From NCBI GenBank assembly GCA_943331295.2, contig CALQLA020000001.1, positions 1 to 64,000 of the forward strand: 64,000 nt of DNA, written 5' to 3'. The translations under genes were made by a program, and so were the position numbers. Below are positions 28,507 to 37,335 of the stretch, one piece after another. Every line of letters starts with the position of its first letter. The stretch's first letter is position 1. The notes beneath the pieces were generated by a model. That model did no database searches and was not told the DNA's origin. It worked only from the letters and a program-made list of their open reading frames with translations. Source of the DNA: Bordetella parapertussis (GTDB taxonomy: Bacteria > Pseudomonadota > Gammaproteobacteria > Burkholderiales > Casimicrobiaceae).

Positions 28507-29446
28507 TTTCGACGTCGTGCTCGCCAATCCCCGCGGCTTCTGCGCCGGCGTCGACCGCGCGATCGCGATCGTGGAACAGGCGCTGACGCGCTTCGGCGCG
28601 CCGATCTACGTGCGGCACGAGGTGGTGCACAACAGGTTCGTCGTCGACGAGCTGAAGGCGAAGGGCGCCATGTTCGTGGAGGAGCTGGCCGGCATCCCGC
28701 GCGGCAGCACCGTCGTGTTCTCGGCGCACGGCGTGTCGAAGGCGGTCCGCGACGAGGCCGACGCGCTGGGCCTCAACGTGTTCGACGCAACGTGCCCGCT
28801 GGTGACCAAGGTGCACGTGGAGATCGCCAAGATGCGCGGGCAGGGGCGCGAGATCGTCATGATCGGCCATGCCGGGCACCCCGAGGTCGAGGGCACGATG
28901 GGGCAGTGCGACGGCGGCGTCTACCTCGTCGAATCGATCGCCGACGTCGGTAGGCTTGCCGTCACCGACCCGGACAACCTCGCGTACGTGACGCAGACGA
29001 CGCTGTCCGTCGACGACGCGGCGGAGATCATCGATGCGCTGAAGCGGCGGTTCCCGGGCATCGTCGGGCCCAAGAAGGACGACATCTGCTACGCGACGCA
29101 GAATCGGCAGGATGCCGTGAAGTTCATGGCGCCCTCCGTCGACGTGGTGATCGTCGTCGGCAGCCCCAACAGCTCGAACTCGAACCGGCTGCGGGAAGTC
29201 GCGGCGAACCTCGGCATTCCGGCGTACATGGTCGATCGCGCCGACCAGCTCGACCCGGCGTGGATCGCCGGCCGGCGTCGCGTCGGCGTCTCCGCCGGCG
29301 CATCGGCGCCGGAGGTATTGGTGGCGGAGGTGGTCGCCCGCCTGAAGCAGTCGGGCACGTGCAGCGTGCGCGAGCTCGAGGGCGTCCAGGAGCAGGTCGT
29401 CTTCCCGCTGCCCAAGGGCCTGACCGGGGCGACGCCGACGCGCTGA
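28499..29446 (+). CDS. ispH: 4-hydroxy-3-methylbut-2-enyl diphosphate reductase
   Basis: 315 residues. The first iron-sulfur Cys is Cys15 in [12 protein letters not shown]; the others are in [10 protein letters not shown] and [11 protein letters not shown]. Active-site stretches [17 protein letters not shown] and [11 protein letters not shown] are intact. It makes IPP and DMAPP in the last step of the MEP isoprenoid route. It follows lspA directly; the fkpB-type isomerase gene often placed between them is absent. Confidence 0.96.
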   Translation: MADFDVVLANPRGFCAGVDRAIAIVEQALTRFGAPIYVRHEVVHNRFVVDELKAKGAMFVEELAGIPRGSTVVFSAHGVSKAVRDEADALGLNVFDATCPLVTKVHVEIAKMRGQGREIVMIGHAGHPEVEGTMGQCDGGVYLVESIADVGRLAVTDPDNLAYVTQTTLSVDDAAEIIDALKRRFPGIVGPKKDDICYATQNRQDAVKFMAPSVDVVIVVGSPNSSNSNRLREVAANLGIPAYMVDRADQLDPAWIAGRRRVGVSAGASAPEVLVAEVVARLKQSGTCSVRELEGVQEQVVFPLPKGLTGATPTR

Positions 29447-29507
29447 CGGAAGGTCGCGCGTCGTCCGGCATCGTGGCGCCCGGGCGGTCCCTGTCCCTTG
29501 GACGCTG

Positions 29508-29545
29508 CCCCCGGGTTTCGCGTCCCGTTCAACCCGGGCTACGGG
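29508..29545. repeat. REP-like palindromic element, copy 1
   Basis: CCCGGGTT ... AACCCGGGCTAC arms enclose about 15 bases; the element overlaps the stop region of the DUF2069 gene, between it and ispH. Read on the minus strand it matches copy 2 (GTAGCCCGGGTTGA ... GCGAAACCCGGGG). It could fold as a hairpin at the convergent 3' ends. Confidence 0.6.
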
Positions 29546-29924
29546 TTTTCTGCCGCTCGACCCGCAGCGCCATGACCAGCGCGCAGAACGCGACGACGGC
29601 CAGCACGCTCGCCGTCCCGGCCACCGCCGCGTGGCGGCCGCTTGTCGTCGCGACGCGCACGACGGCTTCGGCGGCGTAGAGCGGCAGCAGCAGAGACAGC
29701 CACTGGGTCGCCTTGAGGTCACGGCGCGCGAGGCCCGGCCATAACAGCAGGAGGGGCAACGCCTTCAGCGCGAGCCACGTGCCACCGGGCCGCACCGGCG
29801 CGAGCCACAGTTCCCAGAGCATCTCGAGGAGCGCGAGCGCGGCGACGGCCGCGACGCAGAGGCGGCGCCACGGCTCGCGACCGGGTCGCGAGTCCGGCGC
29901 CGCCGGTGTCGGTTCCGTCGCCAT
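29529..29924 (-). CDS. DUF2069-type small membrane protein
   Basis: 131 residues with four hydrophobic helices (about 24-42, 50-64, 70-88, 100-120) and a basic C-terminus (MALRVERQKTRS). The order hydrolase-membrane protein and the helix pattern fit DUF2069, a family without known function; the assignment is tentative. Its ATG overlaps the stop of the upstream hydrolase gene, so the two are coupled. Confidence 0.75.
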   Translation of the reverse strand: MATEPTPAAPDSRPGREPWRRLCVAAVAALALLEMLWELWLAPVRPGGTWLALKALPLLLLWPGLARRDLKATQWLSLLLPLYAAEAVVRVATTSGRHAAVAGTASVLAVVAFCALVMALRVERQKTRSPG

Positions 29925-30784
29925 CAGCCGCGCAGGAACGCCAGCACCGGCGCGCACTGTTCGGGGGAGAGCAGCGTCGGCGCATGGCCGACGCCGGCGA
30001 ACTCGACGACGGCGGGCCGCGGGCCGCGCGTAGCCATTTCGGCCGCGGTCGCCGCCGACAGCAGGTCCGACACAGCGCCGCGCAACACGAGTGTCGGGCA
30101 GCGGATCGCGTCCCACAGCGGCCAGAGCGACGGCGGCACCGGCGCCGCCCTGAACGGCACCGCGATGCCCGGGTCGTACCCCAGCCCCCACCGGCCGTCG
30201 GGACGCCGGCGGACGTTGGTCGTGGTGACGTGCGCCCATTGCGCGTCCGTGAGCGGCCCGAACGGCGCCGAAACCGTGCGGATGTAGGTCTCGGCCTCGG
30301 CATAGGTGGCGAACAGCGGGTCGGCCCCGAAATAGCCGGCGATCCGCTCCAGCGCGGCCGGCTCGATCGCCGGCCCGACATCGTTGACCACGAGCCGCGC
30401 GACCGGCGACTTGGGCTGCGCTGCGGCGACGATGCCGAGCAGGCCACCCATCGACGTGCCGACCCAGTCAACCGACTCGGCCCCGCTGCGCGCGATCAGG
30501 GCGGTCAGGGTGGTCAGGTAGGTCGGGAATACGTAGTCGTTCGGGTCGGCGAGCCAGTCGCTCGCGCCGCGTCCCGGCATGTCGACCGCGAGCACCCGGT
30601 GTGTCGGCGCCAGCGCCTCGCCGAGGACGTCGAAGTCGCGACCGTTGCGGCCGACGCCGTGCACGCACAGCACGACGCGCGGGTTCGCCGGGTCGCCCCA
30701 TTCGTAATACGCGACGCGGTGGAAGCCATGCGGCGACAGGCTGCTGAAGTGATGGGTGCGCGGTAGCGTGGCGGTCAACGGCAT
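29924..30784 (-). CDS. alpha/beta hydrolase
   Basis: 286 residues. VVLCVHGVGRNGRDFD gives the oxyanion loop, GTSMGGLLGIV the nucleophile Ser, and GVGHAPTL the C-terminal His. ATG at 30784 is used because the residues before it in the longer frame are Arg-rich and unconserved. Cytoplasmic esterase/lipase-like enzyme of unknown substrate, coupled to the DUF2069-type gene. Confidence 0.87.
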   Translation of the reverse strand: MPLTATLPRTHHFSSLSPHGFHRVAYYEWGDPANPRVVLCVHGVGRNGRDFDVLGEALAPTHRVLAVDMPGRGASDWLADPNDYVFPTYLTTLTALIARSGAESVDWVGTSMGGLLGIVAAAQPKSPVARLVVNDVGPAIEPAALERIAGYFGADPLFATYAEAETYIRTVSAPFGPLTDAQWAHVTTTNVRRRPDGRWGLGYDPGIAVPFRAAPVPPSLWPLWDAIRCPTLVLRGAVSDLLSAATAAEMATRGPRPAVVEFAGVGHAPTLLSPEQCAPVLAFLRG

Positions 30785-30940
30785 GGGCTTGCGGGCGAGG
30801 TTGTGGGCAAGGCGGCGCAGGCGTCGGTGGAACCGTACCCCGGTAACGCGCGCATCCGGCGAGCGCCTTGGCAACAGTGTACGGGACGCGGGAGAATAAA
30901 GGGTCGGGCAACGGTGCCCCGAACGACCAAAGGAATGACG

Positions 30941-31288
30941 ATGCCCCGGAAGTCACTCGTTGCGACGCTGGCGCTTGCGCTGGCCACCCTCGCGGGCTGC
31001 GCGCCCGACGCCATGAACAACCGCCAGGCGACGGGCTTCAACGCCTTCCTCGACCAGATCGCGAAGGAATGCAGCCCGTTGCAGATCGGCAGCTACCAGA
31101 TGTCGCAGGCGATCCAGTACAACCGGATGGACGAGAACTCCATCTACTTCATGGACCAGACGTCGCGCCTCTATTACGGGACGATGGCGCCGGACAGCTA
31201 CGCGAATTCGATCAACGCCTTCTTCCAGGGCGGCTCCGACAACGTCGCGGTCTCGTGCATCCTGTCGAAGCTGCCGCAGAACCGGTAG
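30941..31288 (+). CDS. small predicted lipoprotein
   Basis: 115 residues. A hydrophobic signal segment ends in LATLAGC, a clear lipobox, so the mature protein should be lipid-anchored at Cys21 (counting from the ATG at 30941, which has AAAGGA upstream). The remainder has two cysteines (KECSPL, VSCILSK) and aromatic residues (SQAIQYNRM, RLYYGTMAPD), and no family that I recognise. Cytoplasmic function is excluded by the signal; role unknown. Confidence 0.82.
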   Translation: MPRKSLVATLALALATLAGCAPDAMNNRQATGFNAFLDQIAKECSPLQIGSYQMSQAIQYNRMDENSIYFMDQTSRLYYGTMAPDSYANSINAFFQGGSDNVAVSCILSKLPQNR

Positions 31289-31325
31289 TCGCAACCCGCC
31301 GCGAAGGCGACCGTGTCGTTGCCCC

Positions 31326-31358
31326 GTAGCCCGGGTTGAGCGCGCGCGAAACCCGGGG
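31326..31358. repeat. REP-like palindromic element, copy 2
   Basis: GTAGCCCGGGTTGAGCGC followed by GCGAAACCCGGGG; the CCCGGGTT and AACCCGGG arms form a hairpin. It lies in the 134-base gap between convergent genes. Confidence 0.65.
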
Positions 31359-31381
31359 GGAAGCGCAAACGGGCACCGCCC

Positions 31382-31413
31382 ACCCGGATTTCGTTCGCGC
31401 TCAACCCGGCCCA
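31382..31413. repeat. REP-like palindromic element, copy 3 (inverted)
   Basis: ACCCGGATTTCG ... GCTCAACCCGGCCCAC is an inverted, slightly diverged copy of the element at 31326. The two face each other 23 bases apart, a BIME-like arrangement that could form a larger hairpin. Confidence 0.6.
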
Positions 31414-31422
31414 CGCAAGAGC

Positions 31423-32052
31423 TCAGCCGCCGGCTCGCAGCGTCCGGTCCAGCATCATCAGCATCGCTGCGGTCGCGCCCCAGATGTAGCGCTCGCCGTA
31501 CGGAATCGCCCAGTAGTCGCGCCGCTGGGTGCCGAGCATCCGGTAATGGCGCTTCTGGTTCGCCGGCTCGAGCAGGAAGGCGAGCGGCACTTCGAAGACG
31601 TCGGCAACCTCGACCGGGTCCGGTGCGAGGTCGAACGGTGGCTCGACCCAGCCAACGACCGGCGTCACGCGGTATCCGGTGACCGTCTCGTAGTGCGCGA
31701 GCTCGCCCAGCACGGACACATGCGCGGGGGCGAGGCCCACTTCCTCCGTCGTCTCGCGCAACGCCGCGGCGGCGAGCGACGCGTCGGCAGGCTCCACGCG
31801 CCCGCCGGGAAAACTGATCTGTCCCGCGTGATCCGGCAGGTCGGCGCTGCGCACCGTCAGCAGCACGTTGAGGCCGTCCGCGCGGTTGACGAGCGGCACC
31901 AGGACCGCAGCGGCCTTCAGCGATCCCTCGCGTCCCGGGAGGCGGAATCCGTCGGACAATCCGCGCGCCGACTCCGGCGCCGGCCGGGACAGCGCCTGCG
32001 TGATCCAGTCGCGCTGGGCGAGGGGCGGCAGTCGGAAGAGAGGGAGAGGCAT
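31423..32052 (-). CDS. NUDIX hydrolase, CoA-pyrophosphatase type
   Basis: 209 residues. The Nudix box is GGRVEPADASLAAAALRETTEEVGL positions with the metal-binding E in RETTEEVG; the preceding LLTVRSADLPDHAGQISFPGG block is typical of the NudL/CoA-diphosphatase group. It would split CoA or CoA derivatives into phosphopantetheine and ADP. ATG at 32052 begins the conserved N-terminus. Flanked on both sides by REP-like elements. Confidence 0.87.
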   Translation of the reverse strand: MPLPLFRLPPLAQRDWITQALSRPAPESARGLSDGFRLPGREGSLKAAAVLVPLVNRADGLNVLLTVRSADLPDHAGQISFPGGRVEPADASLAAAALRETTEEVGLAPAHVSVLGELAHYETVTGYRVTPVVGWVEPPFDLAPDPVEVADVFEVPLAFLLEPANQKRHYRMLGTQRRDYWAIPYGERYIWGATAAMLMMLDRTLRAGG

Positions 32053-32128
32053 GGCGCGGCGGATGCGGGGAGGCCGCACGACATTGCACGGCCGGCACCA
32101 TGATACCGCGCGGCCGATTTCCCCGATC

Positions 32129-32144
32129 CGTAGCCCGGGCTACG
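32129..32144. repeat. perfect 16-base palindrome, REP-like copy 4
   Basis: CGTAGCCCGGGCTACG reads the same on both strands and contains the GTAGCCCGGG head of the other copies. It overlaps the cobA stop codon. Confidence 0.55.
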
Positions 32145-32898
32145 TGCCGGTTCTCGCTTCGATCGCGGCGGCCCTGCGCGCGCGGAACTGCGCGCCCAGC
32201 AGGATGACGGCGGGGCCGGCCAGGCCCGCCAGCGCCACGCGGGGCAGGGCGCCCAGCGTGGTGAAGATTTCCCGCATGTCGGGCAGCGACGCATTCTCGA
32301 CCACGACGACCGGCGTCGATGCCGGCTTGCCGGCACCGATAAGCGCCGCAGATATCGCCGCCGCTTGGCCGATGCCCATGTAGATCGCGCCCGAGTCGGC
32401 AGCGACGAGGCTCTGCACCCACTCGGTGCCCTGTTCGCCCTCGCCGACGCGAGGCGTGACGAAGGCGACGCTCCGGGCGGTCCCGCGCTGCGTCAGCGCG
32501 GTGCCGATGCCGGCGCTGGCAGCCAGCGCGGCGGTGACGCCCGGCACGATCTCGTACCTGACGCCGGCCGCCTCCAGCGCGTCGATCTCCTCCTGCGCCC
32601 GCCCGAACAGCATCGGGTCGCCGCCCTTGAGGCGCACCACGATCGCGTGCGTCGCGGCGGCGTCGACGAGGCGCTTGTTGATGAACTTCTGCGCCGTCGA
32701 ATGCGCGCCGCAGCGCTTGCCCACCGCGACCTTTTCGGCGCGGGTCGCCAGCGCGACGGTGTCCGGATGCACCAGCGCGTCGTGGAAGACGATGTCGGCG
32801 GCCGCGAGGAGCCGCGCGGCGCGCAGCGTCAGCAGGTCCGGTGCGCCGGGGCCCGCGCCGACCAGGTGGACAATCCCGCGGAGGGGGGGCGTGCGCAT
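32140..32898 (-). CDS. cobA: uroporphyrinogen-III C-methyltransferase
   Basis: 252 residues, a stand-alone SUMT: VHLVGAGPGAPDLLTLRAARLL at the N-terminus, RLKGGDPMLFGRAQEE and the SAM-binding PGVTAALAA. It makes precorrin-2, the precursor of siroheme, from uroporphyrinogen III. It lacks the dehydrogenase/chelatase half of CysG. Its start abuts the end of the DUF934 gene (one-base overlap), in an operon with sulfite reductase, which needs siroheme. Confidence 0.93.
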   Translation of the reverse strand: MRTPPLRGIVHLVGAGPGAPDLLTLRAARLLAAADIVFHDALVHPDTVALATRAEKVAVGKRCGAHSTAQKFINKRLVDAAATHAIVVRLKGGDPMLFGRAQEEIDALEAAGVRYEIVPGVTAALAASAGIGTALTQRGTARSVAFVTPRVGEGEQGTEWVQSLVAADSGAIYMGIGQAAAISAALIGAGKPASTPVVVVENASLPDMREIFTTLGALPRVALAGLAGPAVILLGAQFRARRAAAIEARTGT

Positions 32899-33437
32899 CA
32901 GATTTCCGGGCACCAGTTGTCGCCGCCGTCGGCGGCGACCGCCGCGGCCCGGCGCCGGAACCACGGCTGCGGCGTACGCGCCGTCGGCGCGTACAGCCCG
33001 TCGAAGTCGCGCAACCCCGACAGCGCGGCCTGCGGGTCGCGATCCTCGCGCACGGCGAACGCGTCGAAGCCGCACTCGGCCAACAGGTAGAGCTGGTCGC
33101 GCAGCACGTCGCCGACCGCGCGGAGCTCGCCGTGGAACCGGTAGCGCTCGCGCAGCAGCCGGGCCGTGGAATAGCCGCGCCCGTCGGTGAACTGCGGGAA
33201 GTCAACCGCGATGAGCGGCAGCGTCGCCGCGTCGTCGGCGAGCGCCGACGGGTCCTCGTCGGGCGCCAGCAGCACGCCGACGTCGCCGCGCGCGCGGAGC
33301 TCGCGACGCTCCGCCAGCCAGAGCACCAGCGGCACGATGACCGCGCCCTCGCCGGGCACGTCGGTGAGGCTGTAGGCCTCGGGCAGCAGCGTCCAGCGAT
33401 CGTCGACGACGGCGCCGTCCTTAATGAGCCGTGGCAT
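32898..33437 (-). CDS. DUF934-family protein (sulfite/nitrite reductase operon)
   Basis: 179 residues: MPRLIKDGAVVDDRWTLL start, the LAPDEDPSALADD stretch and FPQFTDGRGYSTARLLRERY, the hallmark block of DUF934, followed by LRAVGDVLRDQLYLLAECGFDAF. The family is almost always encoded beside cysI-type reductases and is thought to assist in assimilatory sulfur metabolism; the biochemical role is not established. It overlaps the reductase gene by 17 bases upstream and cobA downstream. Confidence 0.9.
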   Translation of the reverse strand: MPRLIKDGAVVDDRWTLLPEAYSLTDVPGEGAVIVPLVLWLAERRELRARGDVGVLLAPDEDPSALADDAATLPLIAVDFPQFTDGRGYSTARLLRERYRFHGELRAVGDVLRDQLYLLAECGFDAFAVREDRDPQAALSGLRDFDGLYAPTARTPQPWFRRRAAAVAADGGDNWCPEI

Positions 33438-35079
33438 AGACGCGCTCCTTGAAGGGATCGATCCCGATCCGGCGGACGGTGTCGATGAAGATTTCGTCCG
33501 GATGGCGGTGCGCGACGAAGACGTCGATGATCCGGGCGATTACGTCGGGCACCTCGGTCGCCGCGAACGACGGTCCGATCACTTTGCCGAGCGAGGCCCC
33601 GAGCCCCTGCGCGCCGCCGATCGAGATCTGGTACCACTCGCTGCCGTTCTTGTCGACGCCGAGGATGCCGATGTTGCCGACGTGATGATGGCCGCAGGCG
33701 TTCATGCAGCCCGACATGTTGAGCTCCAGCTCGCCCAGGTCATGCAGGAAGTCGAGGTCGTCGAACCGTCGCTGGATCGCTTCGGCGATCGGGATCGACT
33801 TGGCGTTGGCCAGCGAGCAGAAGTCGCCGCCGGGGCAGCAGATGATGTCCGTCAGCAGGCCGATGTTGGGCGTCGCGAGGCCCAGCGCCTTCAGCTTGCC
33901 CCAAAGCGACTGCAGGTCCGCCTGCCGCACGTCGGTCAGCACCAGGTTCTGCTCGTGCGTGACGCGCAGCTCGCCAAAGCTGTAGCGATCTGCGAGGTCG
34001 GCCACCGCGTCCATCTGCGCGTCGGTCAGGTCGCCGGGGGCGACACCGGTGGGCTTCAGCGCCAGCGTGACGATCGCGTAGCCCGTCACCTTGTGCGCCT
34101 TGACGTTGCGCGCCGCCCATTGCGCGAACGGCCGGCTGTCGGCGATCGCGGCGCGGTAGGCGAGGCTCGGCCGGCTGAACTCCTCGTACGGCGGAGAGGC
34201 GAAGTGCGCCGCGATCCGCGCTACCTCCTCCTGCGGGATGGTGCCCGGCCCGCCGCGCAGCCGCTCCCATTCGACCTCGACGCGGCGCGTGAACTCGGCC
34301 GGCGTCATTTCCTTCACCAGGATCTTGATCCGCGCCTTGTACTTGTTGTCCCGGCGGCCGTAGCGGTTGTAGACGCGAAGGATCGCGTCGAAGTAGTTGA
34401 TCAGCTCGGTACCGGGCAGGAATTCGCGGATCACGTGGCCGATGATCGGCGTGCGACCCTGGCCGCCGCCCGCGGCGACGCGGAACCCGACGTCGCCGGC
34501 GTGGTTCTTCACGACCTGCGCGCCGATGTCGTGGACGAGGATCGCCGCGCGATCGTCGGTGGCGCCGGTGATCGCGATCTTGAACTTGCGCGGGAGGAAC
34601 GCGAACTCGGGGTGGAACGTCGACCACTGGCGGACGAGCTCGCACCACGGGCGCGGGTCGACGATCTCGTCGGCGGTGACGCCGGCGAGCGGATCGGAGG
34701 TGGTGTTGCGGATGCAGTTGCCGCTGGTCTGGATAGCGTGCATGTCGACCTCGGCGAGCTCGGCCAGGATGTCGGGCACGTCTTCCAGCTGCGGCCAGTT
34801 GTACTGGATGTTCTGGCGCGTCGTGAAGTGGCCGTAGCCGCGGTCGTAGGTGCGCGCGATGTGCGCCAGCTTGCGCAGCTGCGTCGACGACAGCACGCCG
34901 TAGGGAATGGCGACCCGCAGCATCGGCGCGTGCTTCTGCACGTAGAGCCCGTTCTGCAGCCGCAGCGGCCGGAACTCGTCTTCCGTGAGCTCGCCCGCGA
35001 GGAAGCGCCGCGTCTGGTCGCGGAACTGGGCGACCCGCTGTGCGACAATGGATCGATCGAAAGCATCGTAGCGGTACAT
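33421..35079 (-). CDS. cysI: siroheme-dependent sulfite/nitrite reductase
   Basis: 552 residues. The 4Fe-4S/siroheme ligands form a Cx5C (CPGGDFC) and a Cx3C (CMNAC in NMSGCMNACGHH). Substrate-binding residues come in GHFTTRQNIQYNW and NCIRNTTSDPLAG. Ferredoxin-like repeats are intact and length is normal. It reduces sulfite to sulfide (or nitrite to ammonia) with six electrons. The ATG at 35079 starts the conserved MYRYDAFDR. Followed by DUF934 and cobA; a divergent CbiX-like gene could complete siroheme. Confidence 0.93.
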   Translation of the reverse strand: MYRYDAFDRSIVAQRVAQFRDQTRRFLAGELTEDEFRPLRLQNGLYVQKHAPMLRVAIPYGVLSSTQLRKLAHIARTYDRGYGHFTTRQNIQYNWPQLEDVPDILAELAEVDMHAIQTSGNCIRNTTSDPLAGVTADEIVDPRPWCELVRQWSTFHPEFAFLPRKFKIAITGATDDRAAILVHDIGAQVVKNHAGDVGFRVAAGGGQGRTPIIGHVIREFLPGTELINYFDAILRVYNRYGRRDNKYKARIKILVKEMTPAEFTRRVEVEWERLRGGPGTIPQEEVARIAAHFASPPYEEFSRPSLAYRAAIADSRPFAQWAARNVKAHKVTGYAIVTLALKPTGVAPGDLTDAQMDAVADLADRYSFGELRVTHEQNLVLTDVRQADLQSLWGKLKALGLATPNIGLLTDIICCPGGDFCSLANAKSIPIAEAIQRRFDDLDFLHDLGELELNMSGCMNACGHHHVGNIGILGVDKNGSEWYQISIGGAQGLGASLGKVIGPSFAATEVPDVIARIIDVFVAHRHPDEIFIDTVRRIGIDPFKERVYATAH

Positions 35080-35247
35080 GGGCACGCGGCTCGGTGTCAA
35101 AGCGCGCAATGGTAGCGACATCCGCCTATGACCGGAAGGAATGTCCGGCGCTTAAGGAAGCACCTCTTGTTATAAGCGTATGAATATTCCGTCGCGGAAC
35201 ACTCCAGCACGCGCCTCTCGCACGCCCGGACCAGGCGTCGGCCGCCA

Positions 35248-35640
35248 ATGCGCGGACTGATCCTGTTTGCGCACGGCGCCCGCGATCCGCGCTGGGCGGA
35301 GCCGCTGCAGCGGCTCCGCGAGCGGCTTGCCCGGCGCATTCCGGGTTCGGCGGTCGAAATCGCCTTCCTTGAATTGATGGCGCCCGACCTTGCGGGCGCG
35401 GCCGCCACGCTGGTGGCCGGCGGCTGCACCGGCATCAGTGTCGTGCCGATCTTCCTGGGGCAGGGCGGGCACGTCCGCCGCGACCTCGCGACGCTGGTGG
35501 ATGCGCTGCGCACCGCGCATCCGGACATCGACATCCGCGCGGCGCCGGCCGTCGGGGAAGACGACGGCGTGCTCGACGCGCTCGCCGCCTGTTGCCTTCA
35601 GGTGCTGGCGCGCGATACCGTGGCAACCGCCAGCCCCTGA
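35248..35640 (+). CDS. CbiX/SirB-type sirohydrochlorin chelatase
   Basis: 130 residues, the short single-domain form. LILFAHGARDPRW holds the metal-binding His, and VVPIFLGQGGHVRRDL the second His region. It probably inserts Fe2+ into sirohydrochlorin (or Co2+ in cobalamin routes). Its place, divergent from cysI-DUF934-cobA, supports siroheme supply. ATG at 35248 precedes the conserved start. Confidence 0.85.
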   Translation: MRGLILFAHGARDPRWAEPLQRLRERLARRIPGSAVEIAFLELMAPDLAGAAATLVAGGCTGISVVPIFLGQGGHVRRDLATLVDALRTAHPDIDIRAAPAVGEDDGVLDALAACCLQVLARDTVATASP

Positions 35641-35656
35641 CAGGAGCCTGCCCGAC

Positions 35657-36337
35657 ATGACGACCTCCGCCGCGCCAAGGAAACGCGCCAGCCCCCGTGG
35701 CGACAAGGCGAGCCCGAGCCGCAAGCCGGCGACGCCGCCGGAGGCCGGCACTCCGGCAAGCCTCAGCGGCTCGATCCGTTCGCTCGCCGGCCAGATGATG
35801 GATTTCGCGGGGGCTGCTGTCGACGCATCGCTCGGCGTCGGCGGGCTGCTGGTGCGTGACCCGGGCAACCGCCGCGACCTGGCGCGGGCCGGCCGCTTCC
35901 TGCGCGGCGTGCGCGAGCGCACCGGCATGACGCTCACCGATGTCGGGAAGGCGGTGGACCTCAAGGATACCGAGCTCCTCGAACTCGCCGAAAAGGGCAA
36001 GGCGGCGCTCCCGTTCGAGATGATCCTGCGCCTCGCGGCCGTGCTGGCACGCAACGATCCGGTGCCCTTCGTGATGAACCTAACGAACACCTACAGCCCC
36101 GGCGTCGGCCGGCTGCTGCAGTCGCTCGGCATCGGGCGGCTGGTCGAGCACGCGCGGCGCGAGCACGACTTCGTCACGATCTACCGGGCGCGGGATGCGG
36201 CGCGCAAGCTTTCGGATGCCGAGTTCGAGCGGGTGCTGACGTTCGTGGCGGCTGCGTTCGACCTGGCGCTCGACTACGCCTCCGCGGCGGCCCCTCCGGG
36301 CGAACCGCCGCCTGCACGGAGCAAGAAGCGGCGTTGA
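35657..36337 (+). CDS. XRE-type helix-turn-helix protein
   Basis: 226 residues. The first ~60 are basic and low-complexity (KRASPRGDKASPSRKPATPP). An HTH_3-like fold follows (FLRGVRERTGMTLTDVGKAVDLKDTELLELAEKG positions ~85-120), then a helical C-terminal part and a basic tail ARSKKRR. AGGAG stands 10 bases before the ATG. It lies 16 bases after the chelatase gene. Target genes unknown. Confidence 0.8.
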   Translation: MTTSAAPRKRASPRGDKASPSRKPATPPEAGTPASLSGSIRSLAGQMMDFAGAAVDASLGVGGLLVRDPGNRRDLARAGRFLRGVRERTGMTLTDVGKAVDLKDTELLELAEKGKAALPFEMILRLAAVLARNDPVPFVMNLTNTYSPGVGRLLQSLGIGRLVEHARREHDFVTIYRARDAARKLSDAEFERVLTFVAAAFDLALDYASAAAPPGEPPPARSKKRR

Positions 36338-36406
36338 TCGCCGCAGCCGAACCTCGAATACCGATGGGTTCCACCTCTCAAACACCAAGCGCAGGAAGAA
36401 CAAGCC

Positions 36407-37219
36407 ATGGCACTGAAGGATCTGATGGTTCACCTCGACCCCGGCGCCCGCACGGCAGCCCGGCTGGAACTGGCGGTCAGTCTGGCGCGGACGCACGGCG
36501 CGCGGCTCACCGGCATCTTCGGCCAGCGCGCGATGGCCGAGCGGGTCGGCGTAGTCGCGACCTGGCCCAGCCCGGAATACCTTGCCGCCGCGCAGGCCAG
36601 TGAAGCGGAATTCAACCGCGCGGTCGCGGGACTGGCGGGGTCCGCATGGCGCGACGTCAATCGCGGCAGCGACGGCGAGCTGATCCGGATCATCACCGCG
36701 GCGGCGCGCAATTGCGACCTGTTCCTGTTGGGGCAGCACGACGAGACCGTCGAGGCGCATGTGCCGCCGCTGCTCGCCAGCGAACTGGTCGCGCATTGCG
36801 GCCGGCCGGTGCTGGTCGTTCCGTATGCCGGGGAGTTCCCCGGCATCGGCCTGCGTCCGCTGATCGCGTGGGACAACAGCCGCGAGTCGGCGCGGGCGCT
36901 CAACGACGCGCTGCCGCTGATGAAGGGCTGCGCCGCGGCGACCGTCGTGGCGCTCGACATGCCGTACGAAGCGGCCACGCAGTCGCTGGCTGAGGTCGCC
37001 CGCCACCTCGCGTCGCACGGGATCGCCGCGCAAACGGAGGTGCTCGTGGCCGAGGAGGGCCACGTGATGGATTCGGTGCTGAACCGGCTTTCCGACCTGG
37101 ATGCCGACCTGCTGGTCATCGGCGCGCACCGGCACGCGGCGTTCGGGTTCGGCAGCCACCCGTCGGACCCGCGCGCGATTCTCAGCGGCATGGTCGTGCC
37201 GGCGCTCGTCGCGCGCTAG
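36407..37219 (+). CDS. universal stress protein family protein
   Basis: 270 residues, long enough for two UspA-like folds. The first starts ALKDLMVHLDPGARTAARLELAVSLA; the second contains IGAHRHAAFGFGS near the C-terminus, in place of the usual ATP-binding GxxG stretch. Soluble, with no signal. Such proteins are general stress factors; nothing in the neighbourhood gives a closer role. Confidence 0.87.
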   Translation: MALKDLMVHLDPGARTAARLELAVSLARTHGARLTGIFGQRAMAERVGVVATWPSPEYLAAAQASEAEFNRAVAGLAGSAWRDVNRGSDGELIRIITAAARNCDLFLLGQHDETVEAHVPPLLASELVAHCGRPVLVVPYAGEFPGIGLRPLIAWDNSRESARALNDALPLMKGCAAATVVALDMPYEAATQSLAEVARHLASHGIAAQTEVLVAEEGHVMDSVLNRLSDLDADLLVIGAHRHAAFGFGSHPSDPRAILSGMVVPALVAR

Positions 37220-37307
37220 TACCGTTCAGGGCTCCCGGGATCGAATCCGCCCGGAGTTTACCCGCAGCCCGACCGTCGTTGTTGGACAAAATCGGTGCGC
37301 CGGCGAT

Positions 37308-37329
37308 GCCGGGCCAAGCCGGGCCCGGC
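37308..37329. terminator. hairpin between convergent genes
   Basis: GCCGGGCC (37308-37315) pairs perfectly with GGCCCGGC (37322-37329) around a 6-base loop, just past the stop of the small acidic gene. No adjacent U-run; the nearest is a TTTT about 17 bases on along the minus strand. Confidence 0.45.
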
Positions 37330-37335
37330 GGCAGG

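Noticed and set aside
35080-35247. CysB-type operator between cysI and the chelatase gene
   Set aside because: An AT-rich patch near 35165-35190 could hold a promoter, but no repeat convincing enough for a CysB site was found.
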